Below are positions 24,491-31,651 of a DNA stretch of 31,651 nt, in pieces. The notes under the pieces were generated by a model. That model saw only the letters and a program-made list of their open reading frames with translations, was not told the origin of the DNA and did no database searches. The position numbers and the translations under genes were made by a program. Each line of letters begins with the position of its first letter. The stretch's first letter is position 1. Source of the DNA: JAIOSM01 sp964593725 (GTDB lineage Bacteria; Desulfobacterota; Desulfobacteria; Desulfobacterales; Desulfobacteraceae); assembly GCA_964593725.1 (NCBI GenBank), contig CAZQJS010000034.1, positions 1-31,651 on the forward strand, written 5' to 3'.

Positions 24491-25060
24491 TCAATTATCC
24501 TTCATGTTTCTGCCAACTTCAAAACAGGTATCAAATATTTTAAGATTTTTTTCTTTAAACGGGCCTGGACTTATGGTCTCAACAGTTGCCCGGAGATCGT
24601 CAGGGCCAAGGGGACCGGAATCAAAGGCTGAATAAAAGGCAACCATTGCAAGGTTTGTGGATCTGGGTGATCCAAGTTCCATGGCTGTTCTGGACGCTTC
24701 CATTGCTTTTGCTTCAATGTTCATCCCATTGAGAAAATCTTTTACCTTTCCATGGGGAAAAGCATCTTCCCTGGCATTGGCAAACAATTTACCACCCTTT
24801 TTCAAACAGGGCAGATATCTATATGCTTCATACTCATCCATGGATATTAAGAAATCTGCAGTTCCGGCACATATAAGGCTTGATTCAGCATCTCCGATGC
24901 GCAGGTGGGAGACCACTGAGCCGCCCCTTTGTGCCATGCCATGGGTTTCTGCACCAAGTATATTAAATCCTTTATTTAAAGCAGTTGTGGCAAAAATCTT
25001 TGTCATAAAAAGTATTCCCTGCCCTCCCAGGCCGCTCAATACATAATTTACACTCTTCAT
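24491..25060 (-). CDS. iorB: Indolepyruvate:ferredoxin oxidoreductase, beta subunit
   Basis: A 189-residue protein of the pyruvate/ketoisovalerate oxidoreductase gamma domain family, the usual length of IorB. It starts with VLSGLGGQGILFMTKIFA and has ETHGMAQRGGSVVSHLRIG, both hallmarks of the family. With IorA it converts indolepyruvate (and other arylpyruvates) plus CoA to arylacetyl-CoA, CO2 and reduced ferredoxin. Coupled to iorA with a 12-nt gap and AAGGAG at the start. The indoleacetyl-CoA product would enter the pathway encoded downstream. Confidence 0.92.
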   Translation of the reverse strand: MKSVNYVLSGLGGQGILFMTKIFATTALNKGFNILGAETHGMAQRGGSVVSHLRIGDAESSLICAGTADFLISMDEYEAYRYLPCLKKGGKLFANAREDAFPHGKVKDFLNGMNIEAKAMEASRTAMELGSPRSTNLAMVAFYSAFDSGPLGPDDLRATVETISPGPFKEKNLKIFDTCFEVGRNMKDN

Positions 25061-25072
25061 ACTGTTTTCTCC

Positions 25073-26932
25073 TTAAGCTCTCACAATGGCACCCTGGGGG
25101 CAGATATTAATACAGACACCACACTGCGCACAAAGGGTATGATTTACAGCTGTCTTCCCGCTCTTTTCATCCACATAGAGTGCAGGACATTCAAATCTTT
25201 TATGGCAGAAACCGCACTCATTGCAATCATCTGTTACCTTAACAGGTATAATCTCAGGAATGGCCCTGTCACGGAAGCCAATGACACATGCATGTCTTGC
25301 AATGATAACTGCAATGGAGCCTTCATCGCTCAATGCATATTCAGCCGCATCCTTCACTGTTTTAATCATGGTCTTAATGTCAAAGGGATCAACCACCTTA
25401 AGGTATTTAACACCGCATCCCCGGACAATGGTTTCAAGCTCAATTGAGTTGCCTTTTCTGCCGTCCACCCTTTTATCCTGGGTTATGGCAGGCTGCATAC
25501 CGGTCATGGCAGTGATGTAATTATCCAGAATCACCAGCACAAACCTTGAATCATTATAAACAGCATTGATAAGGCCTGTTGTGCCGGAGTGGAAAAAGGT
25601 TGAATCACCCATGGTGGCAATGATCGGCTTTTTTACATTATCCTGGATATGGGCATTCCAGAAACCAGATGCCATGGTAATGCCTGCACCCATGTCAAGG
25701 ACAGTATCAACAACTCCAAGGTTGCTGCCCAGGGTATAACAGCCAATATCCGAAGGATAGATCGCCTTTGGCATTGCCTTTCTTATGGAGTAAAATGAAG
25801 CCCTGTGGGGGCAGCCTGGACAGAGAGTTGGTTTTCTTATGGGAAGTTCAAGGCTTTGGACAAGTTCATCTGCTCTTTTGATGTCCGTGGTATCGGACAA
25901 CGGCTCAATACTGCAATCCTCCATGGCTCTGTTTAAAACAGATACGATCTTTTCCGGCACAAGTTCTCCTTCCATGGGAACATGTCCTGTCAAACGGCCC
26001 AGGGTCTTTGATTTATCCCTCAGCATATACTCAATAACTGTATCTGTCTCTTCAATTACAATGACTTTTCTGCACTTTTCCATAAAAGACTGTGCAAACT
26101 TTTCAGGAAAGGGATATGGCGCACCAAGCTTTAACACTGGTATATCTTCTCTTTTGTGCCCGTCAAAAAGATCCTTTACTACAAATGCAGGAACTCCTCC
26201 TGCAACAACTCCCAGTTCATAGGTTTTCCCCATGTCCATATCATGGGAATTATAGGGTGCAAGGGAATTAAATTTTTCAGATATTTTTACATGCTTTTCA
26301 TTGAGGGCTTTATGCTGAATAAACCGGAATTTCGGGGTGGATGCCCACCTTGTCGGCTCTTTTTTAAAATCTGCCTCTGTCATATTACTTTTAAGGCTTT
26401 TATATTTTATATTCTGCCTTGCATGGCACACCCTGATGGCAGGCCTCACAAGCACAGGCACCTGAAACTCTTCAGAGATATCAAAGGCAAGTTTTATCAT
26501 GCTTCTTGCCTCTTCGGGATTACCAGGATCAAGCACAGGAACCTTGGCAAGCCTTGCCATCATTCTGGAATCCTGCTCTGTCTGACTGGAATGGGGTCCC
26601 GGATCGTCACAGCTTATAATTACGAGCCCGCCGATATTGCCGATATAAGCAGCACTCATAAAAGAATCTGCTGCCACATTCAACCCCACCATTTTCATGC
26701 AGCAGGCTGCACGCTTTCCAGAAATAGCTGCGGCAAATGCATTATCAAATGCAACTTTTTCATTGATTGACCATTCAATACCAGTGTTTAAATTTTCCGC
26801 CTTTGCAAACCGTGTTACTTCCGGCAGGATCTCTGAACTTGGTGTTCCAGGGTATGACGTCATGATCTGGCAGCCGGCTTCCAGGAGTCCCAGGGCCATG
26901 GCACCGTTCCCTAATAAAAATTCTTCTTTCAT
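25073..26932 (-). CDS. iorA: Indolepyruvate:ferredoxin oxidoreductase, alpha subunit
   Basis: A 619-residue IorA. N-terminal GNGAMALGLLEAG and SYPGTPSSE form the pyrimidine-binding domain; MGDSTFFHSG to DNYITAMTG is the thiamine diphosphate/Mg motif; the C-terminus has two [4Fe-4S] clusters with Cys570, 573, 576, 582 and Cys601, 604, 607, 611. The first cluster has six residues rather than four between its third and fourth cysteines' neighbours (CHKRFEC), as in many IorA proteins. It makes arylacetyl-CoA and low-potential ferredoxin. The reduced ferredoxin could feed the 4-hydroxybenzoyl-CoA-reductase-like Mo enzyme of the next operon. Phenylpyruvate or hydroxyphenylpyruvate may also be used. 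Confidence 0.93.
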   Translation of the reverse strand: MKEEFLLGNGAMALGLLEAGCQIMTSYPGTPSSEILPEVTRFAKAENLNTGIEWSINEKVAFDNAFAAAISGKRAACCMKMVGLNVAADSFMSAAYIGNIGGLVIISCDDPGPHSSQTEQDSRMMARLAKVPVLDPGNPEEARSMIKLAFDISEEFQVPVLVRPAIRVCHARQNIKYKSLKSNMTEADFKKEPTRWASTPKFRFIQHKALNEKHVKISEKFNSLAPYNSHDMDMGKTYELGVVAGGVPAFVVKDLFDGHKREDIPVLKLGAPYPFPEKFAQSFMEKCRKVIVIEETDTVIEYMLRDKSKTLGRLTGHVPMEGELVPEKIVSVLNRAMEDCSIEPLSDTTDIKRADELVQSLELPIRKPTLCPGCPHRASFYSIRKAMPKAIYPSDIGCYTLGSNLGVVDTVLDMGAGITMASGFWNAHIQDNVKKPIIATMGDSTFFHSGTTGLINAVYNDSRFVLVILDNYITAMTGMQPAITQDKRVDGRKGNSIELETIVRGCGVKYLKVVDPFDIKTMIKTVKDAAEYALSDEGSIAVIIARHACVIGFRDRAIPEIIPVKVTDDCNECGFCHKRFECPALYVDEKSGKTAVNHTLCAQCGVCINICPQGAIVRA

Positions 26933-26981
26933 TACAATTTCCTTTAAAATTTGATTAATGGAAAGTTATAAAAACGGGTAA

Positions 26982-28124
26982 CTATCTTCCTATGATTGTT
27001 CTGCCAATGATCATTTTTTCAATCTCCTTGGCTCCTTCATAAATTTCAAGAACCTTGGCAGCCCTGTAAAAACGCTCAATGTCATAATCATCAAAATATC
27101 CGTATCCTCCATGAAGCTGGAGCGCCTCATCCACCACCTCAACGGCAATGCGGGAGGCATAAAGTTTTGCCATGGCAGTGACATTTGTGTCTGCCATATT
27201 ATTATCAAGGAGCCAGGCAGCCTTGTACATGATATTCCTTGCAAGCTCCACCTTTACGGCCATGTCAGCAATTTTAAACTGAACACCCTGAAACGAACCA
27301 ATGGGTTTTCCAAACTGCTTTCTTCCCTTTATGTGCTTAACTGCCATATCCAGGGCACCCTGGGCAAGTCCAACGCCATGGGCACTGACATAGGCACGGC
27401 TCCTGTCAAAAAAGGCCATGAGCTGATGAAATCCATTGCCCTGTTTCCCAAGGAGATTTTCTTCGGGTATACGCACATTGTTAAAATAGATGGCAGCTGT
27501 ATCAGAACAGCGAAGACCCATCTTGCCGTGCATTGGTTCTGCCTTGTATCCTGGCCTGTCTGTTTCCACTATGAATATGCTGTGACGTTTTGACCTTGGG
27601 GCATCAGGATCGGTCAGGGCAAAAACCAGCATAAAACTACCCTTTGTGCCGTTGCCGATCATTACCTTTGATCCGTTTAATACCCATTCATTCCCATCTT
27701 TTACAGCAGCTGTTGAAGCAGACAAAGTATCAGAACCTGCATCCGGCTCTGTAATGGCAAATCCCATGACTGCATCTCCCGTAAAAATGGGCTCAAGAAA
27801 TTTTTTACCCTGGTCTTCAGTGCCAAAGAGTAAAAACTCTTCTGCTCCAAAGGTTAAGGAACAAAGCTGCTGGCTTATTCCCGGATCAACCTTCCAGAAC
27901 TCTTCCATGACAATGGCCTGTTCCAGGTATCCAAGCCCGGGACCTCCGAATTTTTCAGGGATAAAAAGCCCGATAAGATCAAGCTCTCTTGCCTTTTTGA
28001 CAATTTTATCAGGATAGGTCTCATTGAGATCAAGTTCCCGGCCGACCTGGGCCATTTCCCCCAGAGCAAATTCCCTTGCAGCCTTTTGAATAAATTTTTG
28101 TTCCTTTGTGAGTAAAAAATCCAT
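26982..28124 (-). CDS. Acyl-CoA dehydrogenase
   Basis: A 380-residue flavin-dependent acyl-CoA dehydrogenase of full length. FAITEPDAGSD is the FAD-contacting signature, QLHGGYGYFDDYDIERFYRAA the C-terminal signature, and Glu363 in EIYEGAKEIE the catalytic base. Where glutaryl-CoA dehydrogenase has the carboxylate-binding arginine (VDSGYRS), this protein reads VDPGISQ, so it probably does not decarboxylate its substrate. Inferred substrate: 3-(2-aminophenyl)propanoyl-CoA to 2-aminocinnamoyl-CoA, with electrons to ETF (not in window). It sits between the carboxyltransferase and iorA. Confidence 0.9.
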   Translation of the reverse strand: MDFLLTKEQKFIQKAAREFALGEMAQVGRELDLNETYPDKIVKKARELDLIGLFIPEKFGGPGLGYLEQAIVMEEFWKVDPGISQQLCSLTFGAEEFLLFGTEDQGKKFLEPIFTGDAVMGFAITEPDAGSDTLSASTAAVKDGNEWVLNGSKVMIGNGTKGSFMLVFALTDPDAPRSKRHSIFIVETDRPGYKAEPMHGKMGLRCSDTAAIYFNNVRIPEENLLGKQGNGFHQLMAFFDRSRAYVSAHGVGLAQGALDMAVKHIKGRKQFGKPIGSFQGVQFKIADMAVKVELARNIMYKAAWLLDNNMADTNVTAMAKLYASRIAVEVVDEALQLHGGYGYFDDYDIERFYRAAKVLEIYEGAKEIEKMIIGRTIIGR

Positions 28125-28186
28125 TTCCCTTTTCTCCTCTGTTTACAATTATGCACAATAATCTGAACCCAATTTTTACTTTCCTG

Positions 28187-29746
28187 CTATAATGGAATAT
28201 TTCCATGACGTCTGAATGGTTTGGGACGTTTTTTATTTTTCAGCATGCTTAACCCTTTTATAATCTCTGTCCTGGTTTCAGCAGGCTCAATAATCCTGTC
28301 CACCAGCATATTGGATGCTGCGTGGAATGGATTGGAATATTTATAATCATACTCTTTTATTTTTTCCTGCCTGAAAGCCTCAGGATCTTCTGCTGCCATG
28401 ATATCTTTACGATAGATTATATTTATTGCAGCAGAAGTATCAAGAACAACAAGCTGTGCAACAGGCCAGGCAAGCATGAGGTCCACATCCATGCCTGCAC
28501 AGCACATGGCCATGACAGCTCCGCCATACTCTTTTCTCAAAGCAAGGGTGATCTTGGGCACTGTGGCTTCTGAATATGCATAGAGCATTTTGGCTCCATG
28601 GCGGATAATACCTGCATACTCCTGTTTAACACCGGGAAAATATCCAGGCACATCAACCAGATTAACCAGGGGAATATTAAAAGAGTCGCAGAACCTGATG
28701 AACCGTGCTGCTTTGTCTGAAGAATGATAATCAAGGCATCCTGCCATGACAGAAGGCTGATTTGCCACAATACCCACAGTATTGCCGTCAAAACGGGCAA
28801 GCCCTGTAATGATATTTGCTGCAAACTCGGGCAGGACCTCTAAGAATTCATTATTATCCACAATACTGGTTATAACCTGGTGCATGTCATAGCCCTGTTT
28901 AAAATCTGCAGGCACAATCCCAGTTAAGTTCTCATTTTTTCTTTCAGGATCATCATTGGAGGAGTAAGAGGGAGGAGGTTCATCATGACTGGATGGCAGA
29001 AAACCAAGTAGATAGCGTATTAATGTAATACTCTCCTGGTCTGTGTCTGCAACAAAATGGGCCTGGCCTGTAATGCGGCTGTGGACATCAGCACCCCCAA
29101 GCTCTTCAAGGGTTACTGTTTCTCCTGTGACATCCTTTATGATTTTAGGACCTGTAATAACCATCTGGCTCTGTTTTTTCACCATGATAATAAAATCTGT
29201 CAGCGCTGGTGAATAGACTGAAACCCCGGCACAGGGTCCCATGATACAGGATATCTGGGGAATTACACCGGAAGCTGCAGTGTTTCTTAAAAACATGCCT
29301 GCAACTCCCTTGGAAGCAAAAAATCCTTCATGGAGCCGGCCGCCGCCTGAATCATTAAGACCGATCAAAGGGGCTTTTACCTTTAATGCTTCATCAATTA
29401 TCCTGCATATCTTTCTGCCGTGGATGGTTCCCACAGAGCCGCCCAGCACTGTTGCATCCTGGGCATAGGCAAATACAGTCCTCTTGTCAATGGTACCGTA
29501 ACCAATAACAACACCATCTCCGGGAACTTTTCGTTTTTCCATTCCAAAATCAACGCACTGGCTTTCGGCAAGATCATTGAGCTCCACAAAGCTTCCCTGA
29601 TCAAACAGCAGATCAAGCCGTTCCCTTGCAGTAAGTTTACCCCTTGAATGATGGCGGTCAACAGCTTTTTCTCCGCCCCCCATGGATGCTCTCAGTTGAA
29701 GAGCTCTCAGCCTTTCAAGCTCCTGATCATGTGTTTTTGCAGTCAT
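28187..29746 (-). CDS. Acyl-CoA carboxyltransferase subunit (propionyl-CoA carboxylase beta / methylmalonyl-CoA decarboxylase alpha type)
   Basis: A 519-residue double-crotonase carboxyltransferase. N-terminal half: LTARERLDLLFDQGSF, then GGSVGTIHGRK and LNDSGGGRLHEG; C-terminal half: VDVPGYFPGVKQEY, KEYGGAVMAM and PVAQLVVLDTSAA. It moves a carboxyl group between a malonyl-type CoA thioester and biotin. No biotin carboxylase, biotin carrier or membrane pump subunit is nearby, so it must borrow partners or act as a decarboxylase with a Na+-pumping complex encoded elsewhere. In context it is a candidate to decarboxylate (2-aminobenzyl)malonyl-CoA; ordinary propionyl/methylmalonyl-CoA metabolism, given the mutase and MeaB, is the main alternative. 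First gene of its operon, with AGGA at the start. Confidence 0.88.
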   Translation of the reverse strand: MTAKTHDQELERLRALQLRASMGGGEKAVDRHHSRGKLTARERLDLLFDQGSFVELNDLAESQCVDFGMEKRKVPGDGVVIGYGTIDKRTVFAYAQDATVLGGSVGTIHGRKICRIIDEALKVKAPLIGLNDSGGGRLHEGFFASKGVAGMFLRNTAASGVIPQISCIMGPCAGVSVYSPALTDFIIMVKKQSQMVITGPKIIKDVTGETVTLEELGGADVHSRITGQAHFVADTDQESITLIRYLLGFLPSSHDEPPPSYSSNDDPERKNENLTGIVPADFKQGYDMHQVITSIVDNNEFLEVLPEFAANIITGLARFDGNTVGIVANQPSVMAGCLDYHSSDKAARFIRFCDSFNIPLVNLVDVPGYFPGVKQEYAGIIRHGAKMLYAYSEATVPKITLALRKEYGGAVMAMCCAGMDVDLMLAWPVAQLVVLDTSAAINIIYRKDIMAAEDPEAFRQEKIKEYDYKYSNPFHAASNMLVDRIIEPAETRTEIIKGLSMLKNKKRPKPFRRHGNIPL

Positions 29747-29830
29747 GATATATATCCTGATTTTAAGTTAACGTACTTTTATACAGCAATGGACACCTGC
29801 CCTTTACTATTTTCCATAACAGACCTGAAA

Positions 29831-29862
29831 ATTGTATACTGTATACAAGAACTATCTGTCAA
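29831..29862 (-). promoter_or_regulatory. Promoter with GntR-type operator for the carboxyltransferase-ACAD-iorAB operon
   Basis: Minus-strand TTGACA (29862-29857), then TATACA (29838-29833) after 18 bp. The palindrome TTGTATACTGTATACAA (29832-29848) overlaps the -10. The distance from operator to -35 is the same as in the module at 24444-24475, while the spacer bases outside the operator differ. It lies about 85 nt upstream of the carboxyltransferase start. Both promoters therefore look to be under the same regulator. Confidence 0.75.
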
Positions 29863-29945
29863 GGACTATTTATTATGCCAGGTGATTTCCAAAAAGTATT
29901 TTTATAATTAACAGGCTTAATCAGGATATTTCACTGTTAACTGCT

Positions 29946-31442
29946 CTATCTGGTTACTTCATAAACATATTCCAGTTTCAGGGAGCTTTCCTTTTTTGAA
30001 GCAGGATCTGCGCATATATGAAAAAATATTCCATGGTCAAGGCTTGTGCTGCTGTAATTGTGAGTCTGACCAGGGAACAGTATAAATTCAGTTGTGACAT
30101 TTGGATCACTTGAACATTTAGCTGCCATAACCTTTGAGCTGAATCCCGTATCAAAGGACATGGTGTATTGACTCTTATTCTTGACACTCTTAAGCTTTCC
30201 ACCTTTTATCCAGGGAATGGATGCAGAATAGGGAACATCTGCAAAGGTTGCATGTGGATCAGAGTCCTGGGTCAGGATCAAAATCTTTTTGATTTTTCTG
30301 GTTGTTTTTTTTATTTTTTTGGCACCCAATATGGGGGATTTTTTTCCTGTTCTGTTTTTCGGGCTGGTATATACAGCTCCGGATCTGGTATTACTCAGGT
30401 TTCCTGATTCGTCCTTCAGCTGTAAAGAGAATTTGATCTCCTTTGTTTCAGGTCCGAAATACAGCTTAAGGGGCATGACTGTTTTACCTTTTGGACCTGC
30501 AAAGCTGTTTTTAAGATTCAATGCCTTCAAACTTTGCCAGCCATTGGATTGTTTATTATTGCTGATGTTTGATCTATATATTAACTGATACTGCCCGTTC
30601 ACAAGATCACGGTTTGCATCTTCCCATAAAACAGTCAATGGAAAATCATAATATTGAAAATGCAACCCACTCCCTTTAGGAAATGTGTGAAGATAGATTT
30701 TGGGAGGATAGTGAAGCGCAGTGATTTTTGGCTTTCCTGTAATCTGCAGGGTCTTGCCTGAATTTTTTGGTAAAGACCGGCCAGGGCCTGCAAGTTCAAC
30801 CAGATAAAGTCCGGCAGGAACATGTTTGGGAATACTTGCAGTGATAACACTATCTGTCCAATGTCTGATCTTCATGGGATAATTTTTCGGATGGATTCCA
30901 TTAAACTGAACCAGATACGCCTTACACTCACTGGACTGGACCCCGAATCTTTTGCCGGATATTTTTATAATTCTATCAGGCGGAGTAGGAGAAGGAAAAA
31001 TACTGGTTATTGTCATTTTCAAGGCAAAAGATTTTCCTATGGCAGGATTTTGACGTACAGCGGGAATGGCTTGTGGAGAAAGGCTGCCTGGGTGCCGGCC
31101 TTTGGGTCTCATCATCTCCACATCCTTCTGTCCACTACCACCCCTGTTCTTGCTGCCATTTTTTGACAAATAGTGGTCCAGATAGGCCTGACGTTTTCTG
31201 GTTTCATTGTTTGCAACATTTTCCGGAACCATCAAACACCAGTTATAATGATCTTTTTCCCTGTCACTCCAGACAGGTGGAACAATGCCGGGAAGCCGGT
31301 TCTGTCTGGCTGTATTATACTGATCAACTGCTTTTCTGGCATATGCACTGCAGAACCTTCCCTGTCCTGCTGATACGTATGCAGGTACTGAAAACAAAAA
31401 ACATATTATGGAAATTGATAATACATTTATAACTTTTTTCAT
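29946..31442 (-). CDS. Secreted protein with N-terminal Cys/Trp motif and IPT/TIG-like domain, function unknown
   Basis: A 498-residue protein with a signal peptide (1-25; basic MKK, hydrophobic core, cleavage after VSA). After that comes a short region with Cys31, paired YA/AV residues and HYNWC (65-69), recalling small Cys/Trp-containing motifs seen in exported deltaproteobacterial proteins. Residues about 144-235 (ITSIFPSPTPPDR, KISGKRFG, then SVITASIPKHVPAGLYLVEL) resemble an IPT/TIG immunoglobulin-like domain. The rest is lysine-rich beta-strand-like sequence ending with a Cys-containing region (Cys at MAAKC and FHICAD). GGGAGGAG precedes the ATG. No link with the catabolic genes is evident; I do not recognise a function. 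Confidence 0.75.
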   Translation of the reverse strand: MKKVINVLSISIICFLFSVPAYVSAGQGRFCSAYARKAVDQYNTARQNRLPGIVPPVWSDREKDHYNWCLMVPENVANNETRKRQAYLDHYLSKNGSKNRGGSGQKDVEMMRPKGRHPGSLSPQAIPAVRQNPAIGKSFALKMTITSIFPSPTPPDRIIKISGKRFGVQSSECKAYLVQFNGIHPKNYPMKIRHWTDSVITASIPKHVPAGLYLVELAGPGRSLPKNSGKTLQITGKPKITALHYPPKIYLHTFPKGSGLHFQYYDFPLTVLWEDANRDLVNGQYQLIYRSNISNNKQSNGWQSLKALNLKNSFAGPKGKTVMPLKLYFGPETKEIKFSLQLKDESGNLSNTRSGAVYTSPKNRTGKKSPILGAKKIKKTTRKIKKILILTQDSDPHATFADVPYSASIPWIKGGKLKSVKNKSQYTMSFDTGFSSKVMAAKCSSDPNVTTEFILFPGQTHNYSSTSLDHGIFFHICADPASKKESSLKLEYVYEVTR

Positions 31443-31487
31443 AACAACCGCTCCTCCCGTAAATAAAATAATAAAGCATCTTTTAAA

Positions 31488-31517
31488 ACTATATCAGACC
31501 TTTTGACAATTTAACAA
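31488..31517 (-). promoter_or_regulatory. Possible promoter of the secreted-protein gene
   Basis: Minus-strand TTGTTA (31517-31512), an 18-bp spacer and TATAGT (31493-31488), about 46 nt upstream of the start codon. The matches are 4/6 and 5/6 to the sigma-70 consensus. No operator-like palindrome is seen. The remaining intergenic sequence up to 31651 holds nothing I can identify. Confidence 0.35.
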
Positions 31518-31651
31518 AGGAAAATATATTCTCTGGTTTATTTAAGTACCTGGATTATGCAATAAAGTTCATTTTAAAATTTTCCAGATTAACCTGAATG
31601 CAGCATATCCCGTATCCGGCAGAAAAATGTCTCTTTAGGGATATTGACTCA

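Noticed and set aside
26156..26770. 204-codon plus-strand open frame
   Set aside because: Antisense to iorA, whose motifs and catalytic residues are intact; composition is that of a shadow frame.
1..31651. Insertion sequences, tRNA or rRNA genes
   Set aside because: No transposase motifs, rRNA segments or cloverleaf candidates were recognised on either strand.

Overview
The window looks like a chromosomal stretch from a strictly anaerobic, probably sulfate-reducing deltaproteobacterium (Desulfobacterota). This is inferred from the AT-leaning sequence, ferredoxin-linked and molybdenum-dependent chemistry, CoA-thioester catabolism and a complete lack of oxygenases; no phylogenetic marker is present. 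Every credible gene is on the minus strand, so transcription runs from high to low coordinates.

Layout, in order of transcription. (1) 31442-29946: a secreted protein of unknown role with a TIG-like domain. (2) 29746-24491: a four-gene operon encoding a carboxyltransferase/decarboxylase subunit, an acyl-CoA dehydrogenase and both subunits of indolepyruvate:ferredoxin oxidoreductase (IorA, IorB). (3) 24394-1178: about 23 kb and 19 tightly packed genes, the largest gap being 42 nt. They encode a CaiB-type CoA-transferase, a GntR/FCD regulator, a MeaB GTPase, a split B12-dependent acyl-CoA mutase, an ATP-dependent hydantoinase/oxoprolinase pair, a PaaK-type CoA ligase, two complete three-subunit molybdenum hydroxylases, two Mo-enzyme maturation proteins, a thiolase, a saccharopine-dehydrogenase-like protein and a class III aminotransferase. 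(4) 937-1: a partial Cas6-type CRISPR endoribonuclease, unrelated to the rest and running off the window.

The combination of Mo hydroxylase, hydantoinase, CoA ligase, class III CoA-transferase, B12 mutase, acyl-CoA dehydrogenase, thiolase and GntR regulator matches the gene set described for anaerobic indole-3-acetate degradation (iaa cluster) in denitrifying Aromatoleum/Azoarcus. The inferred route is: indolepyruvate (IorAB) or indoleacetate (CoA ligase) to indoleacetyl-CoA; Mo-dependent hydroxylation of the pyrrole ring to a lactam; ATP-dependent lactam opening to a (2-aminophenyl)succinyl-CoA; movement of CoA to the other carboxyl; B12-dependent rearrangement to (2-aminobenzyl)malonyl-CoA; decarboxylation; beta-oxidation to 2-aminobenzoyl-CoA. 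The cluster has parts not in that model: IorAB, a separate decarboxylase-type carboxyltransferase, and a second Mo enzyme whose FAD subunit has the extra [4Fe-4S] loop of 4-hydroxybenzoyl-CoA reductase, suggesting reductive removal of the amino group to give benzoyl-CoA.

Regulation is unusually legible. Operons 2 and 3 each start with the same promoter-operator module: a TTGACA -35 box, then at identical spacing a TTGTATAC-T-GTATACAA palindrome covering the -10. The GntR regulator encoded second in operon 3 is the obvious candidate to bind both.
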